Assembly (NCBI RefSeq): GCF_009389715.1
Contig: NC_052399.1
Location: 18,107,646-18,171,645 of the forward strand
DNA length: 64,000 bases
Direction of reading: 5' to 3'
Origin: Phoenix dactylifera
Lineage: Eukaryota; Streptophyta; Magnoliopsida; Arecales; Arecaceae
Shown: positions 13,652 to 26,044 of the stretch, piece after piece
Numbering within the stretch: position 1 is the first letter of the stretch
Layout: every line of letters begins with the position of its first letter
Program-made: the position numbers and the translations under genes
Notes under the pieces: generated by a model
Told to the model about the DNA's origin: nothing
What the model saw: the letters and a program-made list of their open reading frames with translations, nothing else
Database searches by the model: none

Positions 13652-13850
13652 CAAACAAACATAGTTGATTCTTGTCAATAATCTTGAAAGAAAATGATAG
13701 ACAAGAATCAGATAGAATGGTTAGGACGGACGGAATAGCCGAGAATGGAAAGAGAAATGGAAGAATAAGGAGCAAGGGAAGTAATGGAGGAAGCCGAGCT
13801 CTTGCCTCTTGGGTGGCTGGCTATTCGCCTACCTTGCAGTCAAAAAAAAA
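13652..13850 (-). other. Non-coding 5' exon 1 of the ABCC gene (5' end approximate)
   Basis: The donor TTTG/GTGAGTATG sits at 13652. The 5' edge is estimated from the TATA box about 30 bases upstream. Near the donor is an ATG that, after splicing to 13177, gives a very short upstream ORF (M-F-D-Y-stop). The exon is pyrimidine-rich on the sense strand, as plant leaders often are. Confidence 0.45.
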
Positions 13851-13877
13851 TGGCGGAAGCTGGATTCCGAGGTTGGC

Positions 13878-13884
13878 ATTTATA
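13878..13884 (-). promoter_or_regulatory. TATA box of the ABCC gene
   Basis: The minus strand reads GGTATAAATGCC, a good plant TATA match, about 30 bases upstream of the estimated start of the first leader exon. The surrounding 13.85-14.05 kb is GC-richer than its flanks, as expected for a core promoter. Confidence 0.5.
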
Positions 13885-16800
13885 CCTAGACCGATCTATA
13901 GACCGCGTTGCTCGTATTCCGTCATCGCTCACGTCGTCCTAGCTATTCGCCGCTGGTCACTAGGAACGGTAGGCGGTGACGGTAACCCGTTCCCACCCGG
14001 CTTGGTTGCGGATTGGGGATTGAGAAAAGAGCATCTGGTGTTGGAGAAGGCTCGGAGCACAAAATTGTCGATTTGTAGAAATAATTGAAAAAAAAAACCA
14101 GGCTATCTTTTCGCAAAATTTCTGAATCCTTCATGTTTTTTCCCGAGATTTCTGATGGGTTCGAGTTCGTCGAAAGAGGTTTTTTTTTAAAGATAAAGAG
14201 GCGTAAAAATAAAAAATTACAAATACGATCACGACGCCATAATTTTATATTTTTACTTCAAATTTAAAAATCACCCAAAGTCGTTTTCTTTTTCTGCTTC
14301 TTCTCTCTCAGTATTACCTTACAAAACATTATTCACCTTTATTCAAATTAAAATAAACGAATTTTTAAATTAAAAAAGTTGTTACTATAATGAATAAGAA
14401 AATTATTAAGTAATTATTAATTTTATTATATAGTGAAAGTTATAACAAGATGGCAACTCAAAAAATATAATTGGTAAAAAAACTTCAATTAAAATTTTAT
14501 TTTATTTCCTTAATGAATGGAACAATCGCTATTTTTAACAAATATAACATTAAAAATATCTCAATAAAAAAATTCTAAATTAAATTATTGTATATTAAAT
14601 TTTGAAACAACCACCGGATACTTATATATGGCATTACTGAAAACCTAATGCAGTATATTTTCTATATATATAGAAAAATATTGCACGATAACCATTGATA
14701 CTTTATATCAGCTTTAAGACTTTATCGAACAGTATATCAGTTTTCCAACTATTTTCTGGAAAAACTGGTGCAGGAGATTTCAGCTAATATGCATAAGCAC
14801 ACTTGGTAACCCTCATTCATTTAGAATTTTATAATTTTTGGAGGACACGCTTTTGCTGCAATATTATCATATTCTTTACAAAGCATGCTAATTTTGGTTC
14901 ATGTGTAGATGGAACACGCTCTAACTATAAAATTTCTTTTTTTTCCCAACTACTTATGATAATTATTTTCCATGATTTCTTTTATAATTCATCCAGCTAT
15001 ATCTCTCCCTCACCATCCATTTTCTACTCTCTACTAACGCATCACCATGATGCTCCATCAAATCAATGACCTAAACTAAAGATGGGCTATAATGTACAAG
15101 GAACATTTTCACAGTGCAATAATCATTTACCTTTCACAATGGTGCAATAATGTCAATTTGCGAGCCCCTTAACGAAAGGACCAGCCAATCTCACCTTAGC
15201 TAGTTGGCTACTCCTCTCTCTCCAAGTAGGAACGGACAAAAGCTCAAACTCTTGTGATAATGTCCTAATTTCACAATGATAAAACAAGGCAACTTACCAA
15301 ATATTGTCTTGAGTGCTGCAACATTGTGCATTGTGCCTCTCTGGTGAGCGACAAAGTATCACAAGTTTATTGATCCTCGTTTCCACTTTAAATTATATTA
15401 AATGCTTCATTTCGCTCAGTTTGTCTAGACGCTTTGACTCCAACCTAAGTGTGGTGGAGTATTATGCCCCTCTAAGTGTAACAAATAAAATGTGAAAAAT
15501 GGAAAAAAGTAACCTTGTAACAGGATAAGGCACTTGGGCAGTGCTTAGAGAGAGCAACTAGCTAGGGGTTTTGCACTAGGAAACAAAAAGAGGAAAGTGG
15601 CATAAAGACAAATCAAAGCAAAAGCTAGTAATAAATTGGTCGTTGTAGTCGTAGAACGAATAAAAATTTGGTCCGCCGCGAGTCGAAACTGATGATACGT
15701 ACGGGCATGGACGCAGATGATATGTACGAGCTGATTATATTTGCATGAAGCAACCGGTTTTGCATTGTTTCAATTAAGTCAGATGCATCAACCATGATGC
15801 TGACTTGATGAAGCCAGGCTTGCATCATATACGTGTCAGGCCTTCACCAAAACAAAATACAGCATTTTACACATGGAACTAACCAATGCAGCAACTCCTT
15901 CCTTTTTTTTTTCCTCATCATAAAAGAGCAGCGTGTCTACTAAAAAATAATATAACAACATACTAAGATTGAAAGTGTAATTTTGGGCTCTTGTAATTTC
16001 ATAGCATGCAAAGGCTGTTGTTAGTTTAGATTTTGGGGTCGCATTAGTAGAATGGAGGCATTGGCAAAGTAATCTATTCTTTTTTATCCTCTATTATTTT
16101 ATCATTTTAGATTTATTATTATTATTATTATTTGATAAGGCAGATAGATCACACCATTCTTGATAATATTCAAAAAAATCAGAAAAAAGTGTTCCGAAAA
16201 GGATGGCATAGTCTTATAGCTCTTCCAAAGAACACCAGTAGAGTATCGGACAACAAAAGAGACAATTCAGTCAGCAACTCTATTCGTCTTCTGGTACATT
16301 TGAGTGGCCTGAAAAGTACTACAATCTATCATCAATCTATGGATGTTTTGCAGTAGTGAATATCCAGCGCTAGCATGCTGCCTATAGATTATAGATTCTC
16401 TCATAAATTGCTTGGTACCTCTCCTAAATTGGTGGGTTAGAAGTTACATGCCTAGATGGAAACCGAAATCAATTATGGATTTAATAAAAAATTAAGAGAG
16501 TGGATCTACCGCCGGCACAGGGCTAGCAATGGACATAAATATCATTCAAAATTAAAACCCAAACATCAACTTTGTTGAGGTAGTACTTCCATCTTGAGGT
16601 AATGCACAGATCGACAACAATCAATTGTTCATAAATAACATACGCTAAAATATCTACATGATTCTTTGTCGTAATGTCAGCTAAGATGGCTTGATCCTGT
16701 GGCCTTATTAATAACGTTGGTTGGTGCGTGGCTCACATGACTTTAAAGGCAACAAGCACTGGACCTATCGAGCTTGTCTTTGATAATCGATGAAAGCGAT

Positions 16801-17147
16801 GCTCTTACTTGTATATTCTAATATTCATCTTGAATTCTGAAGTGCCATACTTCATTACGTCGTAATATGAGGCCTCTTATACTAAAAAGAAAAGAACAAG
16901 AAAACATATCTTGCCATCCTTCCTCTCTACACTAACTCTACACTATTTTTTATAATTATTAACTCCACAATAATAAAATCACTACCATCTTAAATTATAT
17001 ATCCTAATCGATTGAACTGTTTCTCAAGAAAAATATAAGAGAATATGGCTCTCAAATTCGACAATGCATTTATTAGATTAGATTATTCAGCATTGCTCTT
17101 ATTCAATGGACCTGTACATCCTCATGGCTCCATGGGAAGTGGAACCC
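13885..17147. other. Intergenic region upstream of the ABCC gene
   Basis: The first 200 bases are the ABCC upstream promoter. Beyond about 14.1 kb the sequence is AT-rich with many homopolymer runs. Open frames are short, with no recognised domain or plausible splice partner. I see no gene, RNA gene or clear mobile element here. Confidence 0.55.
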
Positions 17148-17631
17148 TTAACTCGTTTGGTTCGCGGGAAGCATTTTCCCTCCTAGGAATATGATTCCTG
17201 GGAAACAAATTCCTAAGAAAAGGATGCCTAGGAAAGTACTTTTGGCATGTTTGGTTGACCATGGGAAAATAACAAATTTTCAAAGTGCTTATGTTTGGTT
17301 GGCCATCCACTTTCCTAGGAAAGTTATGTATAATTCCTATTATGCCCTTAATAAAAATTAGGTTTTTAATGTCTCTTTAATGCTTCTTTAATGCTGAAGG
17401 GACTTTTTGGGAAAAAGTAAAAATGGAATAATTTCTGCCTCATGGGAAAGTAACTTTCCCATGTTTCTCATGGAAAAGACTTTTCCATGAAATGTGGGAA
17501 TCATATTTCCATGGAAATTCAACTTTTTCTTCTCTTTTTTTTGAAAACTCCAACCAAACAAGAGGCATTTCATTACTTTTTCGTTGACCACACTTTCTCC
17601 CTTCTTTTTCCGCGAACCAAACGAGCCCTAA
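17148..17631. mobile_element. MITE, copy 1 (inverted ends CTCGTTTGGTTCGCGG)
   Basis: Ends are inverted: the left end reads CTCGTTTGGTTCGCGG and the right end CCGCGAACCAAACGAGCCC, each bordered by TAA. The 3-bp TAA border and the TTTGGTT ends suggest a Tourist/Harbinger-type MITE, but the superfamily is a guess. No coding capacity. A diverged copy in the same orientation lies at about 26.8-27.25 kb, sharing the inner stretch with tgcttatgtttggttg and the right end. Confidence 0.7.
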
Positions 17632-19707
17632 GGAAAACAGGACGGCTCGTATGTTGAACCCTTGCAAGGTCTTGTCAAAACAAAAGAAAGAAAGAAAGAA
17701 AGAAAGAAAAATTACTTGATTGGCCTGGTGTTATGGCTATTAAAAGCCCACGCGCGCATGCGAACAAAAAGAGAGCGTTGGAACCAGCACTAGTCACCTC
17801 ACCAAGCAGCCATCTTTGACGACATGTCTCATCGCTCAGGTCGCCGGAAGAGGCGGCCGGTCTTGGCGTCACCGCCGTGACGGGTTCCACTTCGCCACTG
17901 AGACGTGGTAACGTTTATTTTCGTTTTTTTCTCTCTTTTTTTTATGAGGAGGCGTTAACATCATCCTCCATTCTATGTCCATTTTATTTTATTTTGGACC
18001 AGGCTCCTCCACAGACCGAACTGCTGCTTATAGAACAAAAACTTAGTATGGTTGGAGTCAAAGTGAGGGTCGATATTTTGTAGAATTGAATCCCAATCCC
18101 TTACCCAAGTGATAGAGGGTTGTATGATCTGAACAAATGGTTGGTGGTAAAATTATGATCTTTGTGATTTTTTTTAAAAAATATACTTGGCAAACTCCCT
18201 AACGACACATATATTAGTTGCGTTTTTCAAGTTTTCCGACAAGATTTTCAAAAAAAAAAAAGTTTTTTTTAGAGAATTTTGTTTCTCTCTCTGCGCAAGT
18301 TTGTCCCCACATCGAACAGAGGCTTCTTCTAAACTTCTATATATAAAGAGCTTAAATCTCATTTCTAATCTTTAATACGCGTCTGGGAGAGAGACAGAAA
18401 TCTTCGATACGCGTGTTCGTGTTCCGAGTCGACCCGTGCCGAATCGGATCGGGCTGGGGTTGTGGGTGTTGGGTTTGGGTTATCCGGGTTCTCGCTTACA
18501 TATACCTTATCTATTTTATCTTTTGCAAGCGACTCACTTCCTCCTTATTCCCTCAAAAAAAAAAAAAAAACACAGAAATAAATTGCCTGTCTGCTGCCCC
18601 TAATAAAGAAATAAATCATTCGTGGACTTAATACTAAAGGTGGGAAAAAAATGTTCAGCAAGAAATCAGGAGCATGCACCTAACATGTAAGCCAAGAAAT
18701 CTTCTACAGATGATTTTCTTATGTTTCTTTCTAAATTTTTGCATTATTTGCAGCGTACTCATTGATATATTTGGTTAAATCTAGCTTTTATTGTATCTAT
18801 GTGCAGTATGAAAAGGATATGGGTGTGGGTGTCCCGACAAGCTCCACCATCTGGGGGGAAGCAACAAGCAAATAATAGATAAACTCTTAGAGAATGGTTG
18901 GCATAGAGCGATCATTCCAAAATCAAAAGTGATGTGGGTAAAAATGATAAGGCCATCGTGTTTGGTTCACTACGGTGTGGTATTGATTTCAAACTACCCC
19001 TACTTTTCAAATCACCAACCGATCTAGTGATAAGATAGCCATTTTTGATGTCGGAAATCAAAGATCAACTCAAGACAATGATATTGGGCTAAAATTTGAG
19101 GACAAAAATATTCCTCAGTCTAGCGAGAAAAATAGGTATAGTAATATGCCGTTAATATATTATATCAATATATTATATTATATTGATATTATATATTGCA
19201 TTTATGATATATATTATATTATAATATATAATTAATTGTATTATTGTTATATTGTTATTCAATGATAATTTTAAATTCTAGTAGAAATATATTTTTATAT
19301 TTTATATTTATATAATAAAATTATTTAATATATTACTTCTATTTATCTTATTTTTTAATCAAAAATATTAATATTAAAGATATATTATATGCATAAATAA
19401 AAATAATAATTCTATAATAATATTTAATATTTCTTTATAGAACTAATATTCTATAGGACTAATAAATATATTTTATGAAATATATAAATATTTTTATTAA
19501 TATATTTATATGATTAATAAATATATTTTTATTTATTTATTAAAGTGATTTTTTCCCGTTTAACACTAACTACAAAATTTGATGGATTTTAACATTACAA
19601 AAAACAAATTTGCACCAAGCTCAAGCAAAAACGTGGCAGCTTGCTTTCTATTGAAGATTGACTATGAGTACAGAGAAGACTGGCAACAGTCAATAGACCT
19701 CGTAGAG
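17632..19707. other. Intergenic region, AT-rich block at its end
   Basis: No supported gene. Contains a short GAAA repeat near 17,683-17,709 and a block of extremely AT-rich sequence (about 19,140-19,550) made of TATAT/ATAAT words. The block could be a matrix-attachment-like region or decayed repeat; nothing in it distinguishes these. Confidence 0.5.
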
Positions 19708-20049
19708 GCCACCAAGGTAGTAGCCTAGTGGTAAGGGGGCGATAATTCCGCCCAAGTTGCCTGGGTTCGAAACGCGCGGGCTTCGATTAAATTAGGGGAC
19801 CGGATGCCCCACGCCTGGCTGGCTTGTTGGTGGTTATGCTTTTCTTGCACTTGTACCAAGGTGGCGCTGGGGTGACGTACCCACACATGAGGCGGTGAAC
19901 CCAGTGGGGTGAGCCCACGGGTCGGAGAAGACACGCGAAACCTGCGACCTGTATTAAACATTCCCTAATAGAAGGGGGCCCAGTAATGGGGTTGCTACGC
20001 GGGTGGGCTGGTCCCTCCCCCTCCCCTCCTATTTTTTTCACCCAAAAAA
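19708..20049 (+). mobile_element. tRNA-derived SINE, copy 1, with 15-bp target-site duplication
   Basis: Has an internal RNA polymerase III promoter: box A-like TAGCCTAGTGG (19721-19731) and box B-like GGTTCGAAACG (19764-19774), then a tRNA-unrelated body and a short A tail. It is flanked by the direct repeat atagacctcgtagag (19693-19707 and 20050-20064), an exact 15-bp target-site duplication. A second copy with the same body lies at 49.5 kb. It has no coding capacity and would depend on a LINE for retrotransposition. Confidence 0.88.
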
Positions 20050-20879
20050 ATAGACCTCGTAGAGCGGTGAGGTTTAGGTATGCATTTTTTATGTACAAAT
20101 ATTATAGTCAATGATCTAGATTTTTTTATTTTAAGATAGATTATTGAATTTGGAAGTGCACATAAAGTTTCCATTAAAAAAAAAAAAAAAAAAGCTTGGA
20201 TGTAACTCCCTCTCTTGCCACGTGGTCTGTATCATAACCACAGCCTCTACTCTATATTAATTAAACACGAGAAACCATGCCAGAAAAGACTGTATAACCA
20301 GCCTATTTGCGAACTGCCGGACACCTGCGGAGATCTCTTATCGTATTCGTCTCAATAATGCAAAGAAGACAATTTGTAGCTCTCAAACCTTTGGATTTAG
20401 TGCTTTGGGCTTGGTAATTTGTCGTATAAATGAATAATAAAACAAACGAAAGGAGCCGTGTGCATTCAGACGACCCAAATACTAATTTGAGGCGGCTGCG
20501 TTCCATTTAAAAAAATCAATCACATACAGGCCTTATCTCACCCAAAATCTAATTTGAGGAACGGAAAAAGCCGTTCCTGTTAAAGCCTAATCAAGTTATC
20601 ATGGAGTATGATTTCAGAAGTTAGTCATGCTTACGGTACGACGTAAAGCCCATTTCCAGGTTGTGTCGACTTCTATCCTAGTTCTGTACAAATTAACACA
20701 GCTCGGATCTAACCCCTGTTCAAACAGATATATTGTGGACCCAAACACAACTGCAGCAAAACATGAGCAGTCAACGCTGCAATCAACTTGGCATCACATC
20801 ACAGATATGACTGTTTGTACATTAGCAAGAATTTTCCTTTCCATATGGATCTGCAAGTATCCTGTTGATGGAGGAATTT

Positions 20880-21360
20880 GAGCTTCACGGATGTGTGGGA
20901 CCGGCTGTTGTCCTGCCAGCCTTGAGCTAGCACAAAGAAGGGGCAACTGTTTGAAAAGTTTTGGAAGTGAAGTTAAGCTTCACGTATGTGCAGGACCAGA
21001 TGTTGTTCTTCCAGCCTTGAGCTAGCACAAAAAAATACGTAAAACAGTGAATTAAGAATTAATACGTGGGTGAAACGGCAGTGGTTTCTGTCAATCCACC
21101 TAAGGTTTTGTTTTGCTATGGAGCTGAAGGACCACATACCCTTTGGTCTCAGACGAAAGATCTGAATGGATAATTTCGATTAGAAAATACGTAAAACAGT
21201 GAAGAATACGTGGGTGAGACGGCCGTAGGAAACTAACCATGATTGCTATACCCTGCGACAAATTTACGTAATGAAACGCATGCATGCATCACCGCCCAAT
21301 CACGTCTCTTGTTCTGTAAGCAGTTTGGATGATACCGTACGTCTCTTGTTCTGTAAGCAA
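20880..21360. repeat. Cluster of three short local duplications
   Basis: Unit A (agcttcacg..cagccttgagctagcacaa) occurs at 20880-20932 and 20975-21030. Unit B (atacgtaaaacagtga..acgtgggtga) occurs at 21034-21083 and 21185-21228. Unit C (acgtctcttgttctgtaagca) occurs at 21302-21322 and 21339-21359. Copies differ by point changes and small gaps, so the duplications are not fresh. Confidence 0.75.
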
Positions 21361-21479
21361 TAAGTCGGAGACTTGAATTCGGATACCTCGGCCTCCCTTC
21401 TCAAATCTGATTAATTATTTTTTTTGATTTTGGAAATGGCGGCTTGGCGACTTAAGACTGTATTAACTAGATAAGTTTA

Positions 21480-21920
21480 TTCACTACTTTCTGAGTGGTG
21501 TTTGACTAATGAGCTGAATAACATTAAGTATATCGATCTTACTACTTTTTGAATGGCTTGGCTTGCTTAGAGTTTAGATATAACCCTCTTGGTATGAACA
21601 ACATTAGTCGTTGAGACTATGTTGGTTAAAAAAGTTTTTTTACTACTTTCCAAGTGATGTTTGGCTAGTTAGTTGGATAGTTTTATGTTAAGCATATTTT
21701 GAGTGGTGTTCAATTGGTTGCATGGATAATTTTATGTTATTTATTCATCCTTTGATCGTTTGGCTTACCCAGAGTCTAGGTGGTGTAGGATGGATACAAG
21801 ATAACAGGTGGGGATTAGCCCCCTCCAAGTCTCAAAAAAGAATGAATTATATTAGTTTGACTGAATTATAAGTCTATCTACCACTTCTTGAGCGGTGTCT
21901 GGCTATATAGCTCGATAATG
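21480..21920. repeat. Four degenerate repeats of about 40 bp
   Basis: Similar segments near 21483, 21640, 21698 and 21877 share a core of the form ttt(c/g)(t/a)gagtggtgtttg(a/g)cta followed by a gctgaataa-like tail. Spacing is irregular (roughly 60-180 bp). This looks like an old, decayed minisatellite or a repeated element fragment. Confidence 0.5.
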
Positions 21921-22159
21921 CATGTTGTAGTAATTTTATTCCCTGCGTTTTAAACACATCAGTAACATGTTGGATGCTCAGCATAATATTAATGACCTAT
22001 GGCTGTGGCTGGAATTGAACACCTGCAACTTGGTGTACGCGTATTCAGTAATTAACGATGCCTCACATGATGCGAGCATGAGTGTAGCCAACAAAGTCAG
22101 AAAAAAAAAATTGGCGAAGAGAGTAAGGAACATCCACTTGATTCTCCCAAAAAAATCAT

Positions 22160-22570
22160 TCAGAGTAATGTGCCGCAAATTAGGCCATCCAGTCAGCCGT
22201 ATTGTTCGCCTCTCAGTAAACGTGAGTGGTCCAGAAGGAGCCACACCCTCTCGCAAGTCTACAGATGTCATGGAGCAGCGACTGTCGACCTTTTCCGGCC
22301 TTTTCCGGTGTGCCTACCTCAAACCCACTCGATCATCGTAGCCGAATCCCTTTCGAGATGGATACAAGCCACACCCAGGGTGTGCTTGGCATAGGAGATG
22401 TCCTCCCACGCTGCTCTCAACTCAGCACCAATGACCGTAGTGTCAAATATCCGCTGCCCCCTAGCTGCCACAAGTTATCTAGAGTTGTGGTCTCTAATAA
22501 CAAAGCTCACTCCACTTTCTCCTCCCTCAGCAATACTACTTTCGAAATTCACCTTAAGATAGCAAATCTG
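22160..22570 (-). pseudogene. LINE RNase H-domain fragment (decayed)
   Basis: The sequence parallels the RNase H part of the full LINE at 39.6-40.0 kb. Shared blocks include the motif ccgtattgttcgcctc, the run giving WE(G/D)ISYA-like residues, the GAELRAAWE-like block (read in reverse near 22,395-22,430), and the segment giving FVIRDH and VNFDGS-like residues (22,480-22,560). Frames are broken by stops and indels. It is an old truncated insertion of a related but not identical LINE. Confidence 0.7.
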
Positions 22571-25500
22571 GTTGCTGAAGCAAAAGTGTACACAACCGTT
22601 ACCATCAAGGTATTCACACTAGAAATTATTGGACTGGTCCACTGGACATGGTCCGACCATCTAATTTAAATCTCTCCATTCATACACTGCCGCAATCGCA
22701 TCCTCTCTCTCTTCAATAATCTCTCTCACACGCGCCATATTGGCTAAGAGATGGGGCAGGGAGTTCCTGGATGTTTGGAGGATTCATGTATAGAGAAAAT
22801 ATCAGCTGTATGCATAAGGATCGGGACCAGTTACTTGAATTTGTGAAGCAGAATATAAGCGGTTTATCTGTAGAGTTTAGGATATTTCTGTTCATTTATG
22901 GGTTGTGGCTTTATTTGATGTGGTGTTGGATTGGTTGAGGCCTTTCCCTCGCCACATTCTTGTTTTTTTTATTCATCATCATCCTTTCTATCATCTCATT
23001 ATCTTAATAAAAATGATCGCAATAGCATGTTCTTCAAAAAAATAAACAAATTATTTCTCAAAAAATTCTAATATATATATTTTTAATCCAGTGCAACAGT
23101 ACAGTGGAAATGTTGTTTCCACCGGCGCACAAGGTTCAGAAGACCTTTTCTTCAAAATGATGCGGCATATTAGCTAATAAATACTTAACGAAAAAAAAGC
23201 TAATAAATTTTCTAATAAAGTGGCTAAAAAGAAAATTAGCTAATAATTCAACATCATTTTGTTAAAGAACTTGGCAACCCGGTGCTCTCAAACTCTCCGA
23301 TGATTGTAGCCTTACTCATGGATAATACTATTTTCTAGTTTCTTATATAGAAACTAAGTTTAAGCTAGCAAACTAAAGGATGAATCGAGCATCCAAGATT
23401 TGAATCCAAAACCTATCAAACTCAGGAGCCTCACCTCTGGATAATACCATCTTTTGGTTTGTTTTATAGGAAATTGAGTTTATTGTTGGCCTTGCAAACT
23501 ACCACAACACATTAACAATAGAGTGAATCTAGTTTCTTATAGGGTTCAGAGAAGCATTTATATCGAAAAGAGGATGCAACTTATATATATATATATATAT
23601 ATATATAATGTATGCATGTATATAGTTGAATCCAGCTATTCGCCCTCACCTAGAAGCCCCGCATCACTCCAAACTCTGATGAAGGCAGGATTTGAACCCA
23701 ATTTTTTGCTGCAATCACTAAACAACTTCACCAATTTGTTTTGTTAAACCTGCAGCTTAACTAAATATTGCTTAAACATGACAACCAATACTCTATGGGT
23801 ACTTGTCCTAACACATCGTTGGATGAGTGTGACAACATCGTTGTTCCACAACTAATGATCTTTTTATTTGAAGTTGTTGGGCATCGATCATGGGCTTGAT
23901 GCTAGTTGTTCGGTGGAAGTGCAGAACTTAACAAAACAAAATTGACTAGGTTTTGGAGCTCTTGTAAAAGTTCACCATTGCATTTCTTCAAGATAGAAAG
24001 GTTCTACAAGTTTGTTTTTATTGTTCATTGTTTCCATACTTGCGATGAATTTTAACATTTATCCATGATTTGAATGCTTGCCTTCACAACCTATTCTCCT
24101 ATCCCTTAACTATAACTAATTAATTGATGCAAAGTTATGATTCATCCTTTGATCCTATTGAGCTGAATCCCCAAAGAGAAGGGGCCAATTCCCGCGACAA
24201 AGAGTGAGGTATTGGGCCGCAGCACGGTGGAAGCCGATGTTGCAAACTGGCCCAGTAGACTTGAGATATGGGCTAAGATAATGGCAGGCCTGGAACTTGA
24301 GCTGCGTTGGAACAAATTCTAACCTCAGTTTCAAGGGGTGGCTTACTGAGACGTTCAGAAAAAGGTCTCACGGGTGGCTTACTGAGACGTTCAGAAAAAG
24401 ATCTCATGGGTAAGATAGAATACGGATTTAGATAGGCTAAAGATCACAGAACAAATACGGAAAACAAAGACAAAATACCCAAATGGGCCCCTACCAAACC
24501 CTCCCCCACCAAGCTAGCCTATGATCATTTGTTCTAGACGGGACTCAAATAGAGCGCATGTGAGGATTATTTGTTGTATTATCATTAATCTTTTCATTAA
24601 ATTATCAAAAAGAAATTCTCCTCATTAAATCTTCCACGGTTAGTGTTAGCGTATCACCTATATTAACCTATATGATTTTAGAGATACCTAACAATCTGTA
24701 TCACCTATAAATTTATTTATTTTTTTTGTTAACGTGATTATATATCAGCCTACATTATTTTTTTATATAAAGTCTACACATAAGTATATATAACTCCTAT
24801 ATACCAAATGTAATGAAATAGAGAAATGTGGCGAAATAGAGAAATAAAATCAGTTTTCTCTTTTCTGTTTCCTTGTTTTTCCCTTCTTCTTCAAATATTT
24901 TAACAGTTAGATCCAAGAAACAGATCAAGAAGCAGCTATATCTATTTTTCTAGATCCCATAAAAACCCCACGTCGCTTGGATCGCACCCTTCTTGGCTTG
25001 TAGAATTAAGAAGCCTTGTACCCTCTTTAATAAAATGAAGAAAATTTTTTCACCATGTCCCGATTAATTCAGCTTGCTCAAATAGTGCAATGGTGAGGGA
25101 AGAGCAACATGGGCAGTTTCAGCGATCAAAGGGATGTGGGCCGTTGGCCATGGACCTCATAAGGTAATTTTGCAAAAAAGAACCCACCTTATATTATTTT
25201 TCCAATTCGAAATATTTCTATTTATTTTATCTCGAAATGATTTAGTTTTGAAAAAATTTCTGATGGTTGTCTTTGGCCCCATGGAGTCACCTCAATCATT
25301 TATGACAAATTCTGTGCGCAATGGCATAAAAAAAAATACAGACATTATTTACAAACGCAGGAGCATTCACTATTAATATATTAATGATTAGAACTGAATA
25401 GGAAAAACAACAGTGAAGCATTTATCTATTGATTACGAGGGCTAATTAAGATAAATGTTAGTTAAGCCCCAGAAAAACTCATTCAACCAAACTGTTATCT

Positions 25501-26044
25501 GTTGCTTCCAAGCAATTATTGTGGGGGAGTATTCTCGCTGGCCACACCACCCACACAGCCACAAGGTTCATTCGCAAAATAAAACAGAAGATAAGGTTTT
25601 ATATGAAAAACAAAAACTAAAGTTTAAGCCTGATCTTATCCTGAAAAACCAAAAAAAAAAAAAAATGAACCTTTCAACCTGAATTAGGAATCTTAAAAAG
25701 AGAGCCCATCCCAACAAGAAGCAGTAATTTCATGATATTTTGATCTGATAGACTCTTGCTTCATAATAATTTTTCTGGTCCTTCCAAAAGGAATTTTACA
25801 AACCCCTCATATGATAAAATAAGATGATCATAAACATTTACATAAACTCCACTCTAATTCCACATGAAAGAGAGGGATCGAGATTAAGCTATACAAACAT
25901 AAATACATTAAATAGAAATAGAAACATAAAACATAAAAATTCATCAAACCATACAAAAGCTTTCCATACAAATATTATATCCATCAAACCATCTCCGTAG
26001 AAACTAGAAATAGCGTGCGTAGATCCGCCCGTAATCTTTGTTTT
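22571..26044. other. Intergenic region with simple repeats
   Basis: Contains a (TA)n tract at about 23582-23607 and a 36-bp tandem duplication at 24336-24407. The rest is AT-rich DNA with short frames. No gene is supported. The part from about 24.6 to 25.0 kb resembles decayed LTR-like sequence, but I could not find paired ends. Confidence 0.5.
24336..24407. repeat. 36-bp tandem duplication
   Basis: Two adjacent copies of ggtggcttactgagacgttc plus the following aaaaagRtctca, with period 36. The copies are nearly identical, which suggests a recent slippage or unequal exchange event. Confidence 0.85.

Larger units (their letters stand above)
20065..22159. other. Intergenic region with local duplications
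   Basis: No supported gene. From 20,880 to 21,360 it holds three small duplicated segments, and from about 21,480 to 21,920 four degenerate copies of a motif like ACTACTTTCTGAGTGGTGTT. Both are listed separately. Confidence 0.5.

Noticed and set aside
19140-19550. AT-rich block as an origin or matrix attachment region
   Set aside because: Base composition alone does not distinguish these from decayed repeat sequence; no specific motif supports either.
23640-23715. tRNA-like segment with a ggatttgaaccc word
   Set aside because: The word resembles a complemented B box, but no acceptor stem, anticodon arm or D arm can be folded around it.
24590-25000. Possible solo LTR starting tgttagcgtatc
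   Set aside because: No matching end, paired copy, target duplication or primer-binding site was found, so the resemblance is not enough to call it.
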